Below, one piece after another: positions 6,262-7,367 of a stretch of 7,367 nucleotides of DNA. Origin of the DNA: CBDTTW01 sp965363675 (GTDB lineage Bacteria; Bacteroidota; Rhodothermia; Rhodothermales; DASSAV01); contig CBDTTW010000150.1 of NCBI GenBank assembly GCA_965363675.1, forward strand, positions 1 to 7,367, in the 5' to 3' direction. A model generated the notes under the pieces. That model saw nothing but the letters and a program-made list of their open reading frames with translations, was not told the DNA's origin and did not search any database. The stretch's first letter is position 1, and each line of letters starts with the position of its first letter. A program made the position numbers and the translations under genes.

Positions 6262-7367
6262 TCACAGGTCCATGACTTCTTCGATGAACCACGTGGGCGA
6301 GAACACGCCCACGTCGTCGGGGACGCGGGGGCCGAGCGAGAGGAACTGGAGCGGCTTTTTGTAGCGCACGAGCCACTCGGCGATGCGCCCCCAGCTTCGG
6401 GTCTCGTCCAGGTGCGTCAGCGCAATGGCATCGGCGGGGAAGGGGCTGCGCGCCAGGGTCTCCAGGTCGAACTCGTCGAGCGAGCAGGTGGCGTTGAGCA
6501 CGTAGTGCACGCGCAGGGGCATCACCGGCTGCGCCAGGCGCGCCAGGCGCGCCAGCATGCGGCGGGCTTCCGGCTCGGCGGCAGGGATGGGAGGCGTGTC
6601 GAGCAGCAAATGCTCGAACTGCTCGGCGCGCGCGAGCGCCTGCTGCATCTCGTCGGCGTCGCCGACGCTTTGCACGGGCAGGCCGTGCTGCTGGTAGAGC
6701 GGCGCCGGGTCGTTGTAGTACACCCCGGGCTGCTCCTCGGGGCGCAGGGCGATTACGGCGGGGCGTTTGCGCCCGAGAAAGTGCGGGTGCGTCGCCATCT
6801 TGAGCAGCAGCGACGTTTTGCCCGAGGCGCTCGGCCCGATGAAGGCCAGGGCGCCGGCCGTCTGCCGGGGCATCGCGGCGTCGATCTCGCGCCGCAGCTC
6901 CTGGGCAAGCGCCCACTTGACCTGCTCGGGCGGCGCGCCCGCGTCGATGCCGCGCTGCGCCACGGCGTCGAAAAGGCGGTGGATGGTGCCGGGGCGCATG
7001 CCTTTGCCGAGCAGCGCCGCAAACAGCGGGTGCCCGGCCCACTGCTGCGAGGCCCCGATGACGGCCGCGCTGAAACGCCGCTCCAGCGCGGCCAGGCGCT
7101 CGTGCAGCACGCCGAACTGCGCCTCGACGAGCTGTTCGAGCCGCTGCGCGGCCTCCGGGCGCAGAGCCCCCTCCGGGCGCAAAGCCTCGGGGGCGCGGCG
7201 CGGCGCGGCGGCCTCGGGCGGCGGAAACAGGCGGCCGCGCGCGGCAGGCGGCTCCGGCGGCGGGGTCTCTGCGGGCGGCGGCAACGCGGCCCGGCCCCGG
7301 GCGGCGGGCGGGGCGGCGGCCTCCTCGGCCGGAGGGCGCGCCGCCGGGCGGCCGTAGCCGTAGGGCG
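6262..7367 (-). CDS. flhF: Flagellar placement GTPase FlhF, divergent, 5' end beyond the window
   Basis: The frame runs open to the right edge, so the N-terminal B domain is missing; the TTG at 7284 is internal. Numbering from that TTG, residues 1-45 continue a Pro/Ala-rich linker, 46-140 form the helical N domain, and 146-340 the SRP-type GTPase domain. Family support comes from the P-loop FIGPSASGKTSLLLKMA, the late THLDETRSWGRIAEWL, and the C-terminal FLSLGPRVPDDVGVFSP, which matches the SxGQxVPDD element of FlhF. Several motifs are altered: the DTYR-type G2 segment is not recognisable, the G3 motif DTAGR reads DTPPI, and G4 TKLD reads THLD. FlhF localises to the cell pole, recruits early flagellar parts and is controlled by FlhG, encoded just downstream. 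Position before flhG and fliA makes FlhF the best call; whether it still hydrolyses GTP is open. Only the 3' end of its operon is visible. Confidence 0.85.
   Translation of the reverse strand, partial: PYGYGRPAARPPAEEAAAPPAARGRAALPPPAETPPPEPPAARGRLFPPPEAAAPRRAPEALRPEGALRPEAAQRLEQLVEAQFGVLHERLAALERRFSAAVIGASQQWAGHPLFAALLGKGMRPGTIHRLFDAVAQRGIDAGAPPEQVKWALAQELRREIDAAMPRQTAGALAFIGPSASGKTSLLLKMATHPHFLGRKRPAVIALRPEEQPGVYYNDPAPLYQQHGLPVQSVGDADEMQQALARAEQFEHLLLDTPPIPAAEPEARRMLARLARLAQPVMPLRVHYVLNATCSLDEFDLETLARSPFPADAIALTHLDETRSWGRIAEWLVRYKKPLQFLSLGPRVPDDVGVFSPTWFIEEVMDL
6531..6557. repeat. Three tandem 9-base units inside flhF
   Basis: GCGCCAGGC occurs twice in a row, followed by a third copy changed in its last two bases. 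On the coding strand it yields LARLARLA, an amphipathic helical stretch of FlhF between the G3 and G4 motifs. It is probably a small in-frame slippage expansion. Confidence 0.6.
7152..7187. repeat. Two tandem 18-base units in the flhF linker
   Basis: The unit CCTCCGGGCGCAGAGCCC is followed immediately by a copy differing at two positions. On the coding strand the pair yields ALRPEGALRPEA in the low-complexity linker ahead of the N domain. This is a recent-looking duplication in a region under weak constraint. Confidence 0.65.

Noticed and set aside
7282..7284. TTG at 7284 as the true start of flhF
   Set aside because: The frame remains open to the window edge with the same Pro/Ala-rich linker, and a start here would omit the N-terminal B domain typical of FlhF.

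Overview
This is a GC-rich window, with G or C at most third codon positions. It holds one complete and one partial gene on the + strand at the left end, and five consecutive genes on the - strand from position 779 to the right edge. The organism is a flagellated, probably Gram-negative bacterium: it has flagellar regulator genes and a very large predicted lipoprotein. ASPIC/UnbV propeller proteins of this kind are common in high-GC Rhodothermota/Bacteroidota-like bacteria, Acidobacteriota and related environmental phyla. I cannot fix the phylum from this window. Most of the - strand genes lack a convincing Shine-Dalgarno sequence, which would fit a Bacteroidota-type lineage but does not prove it.

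Left end (1-767, + strand). The window opens inside a reading frame whose first ~42 codons match the start of a MutT-type Nudix hydrolase. The match stops abruptly in the middle of the Nudix box, and the remaining ~57 codons look instead like the C-terminal end of a periplasmic amino-acid-binding protein. This is a mosaic, either a real fusion or an assembly join. Next comes a 149-residue four-helix membrane protein with a clear ribosome binding site, resembling the b-type-cytochrome membrane anchors usually fused to multihaem cytochromes. It ends 11 bases from the oppositely oriented next gene.

Middle (779-4216, - strand). One long gene encodes a predicted 1145-residue lipoprotein: signal peptide with lipobox, TPR repeats, a six-blade FG-GAP/VCBS propeller region, an ASPIC/UnbV domain and a ~430-residue C-terminal region without assigned function. 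The 130 bases upstream contain a plausible sigma-70-type promoter and a small hairpin, so it is probably transcribed separately from the flagellar genes.

Right end (4347-7367, - strand). A tight flagellar cluster reads, in transcription order, flhF (truncated by the window edge), flhG/fleN, a small membrane protein of unknown function, and fliA (sigma-28). FlhF and FlhG normally set flagellar position and number; FliA directs late flagellar and chemotaxis transcription. The intergenic gaps are only 34, 23 and 22 bases, consistent with one operon. The FlhF here is unusual because several SRP-GTPase motifs are degenerate.

The points most worth following up are the degenerate FlhF GTPase, the uncharacterised small membrane protein between flhG and fliA, the large lipoprotein with its unassigned C-terminal half, and the mosaic reading frame at the left edge. 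I saw no RNA genes, CRISPR arrays, insertion sequences or phage genes.
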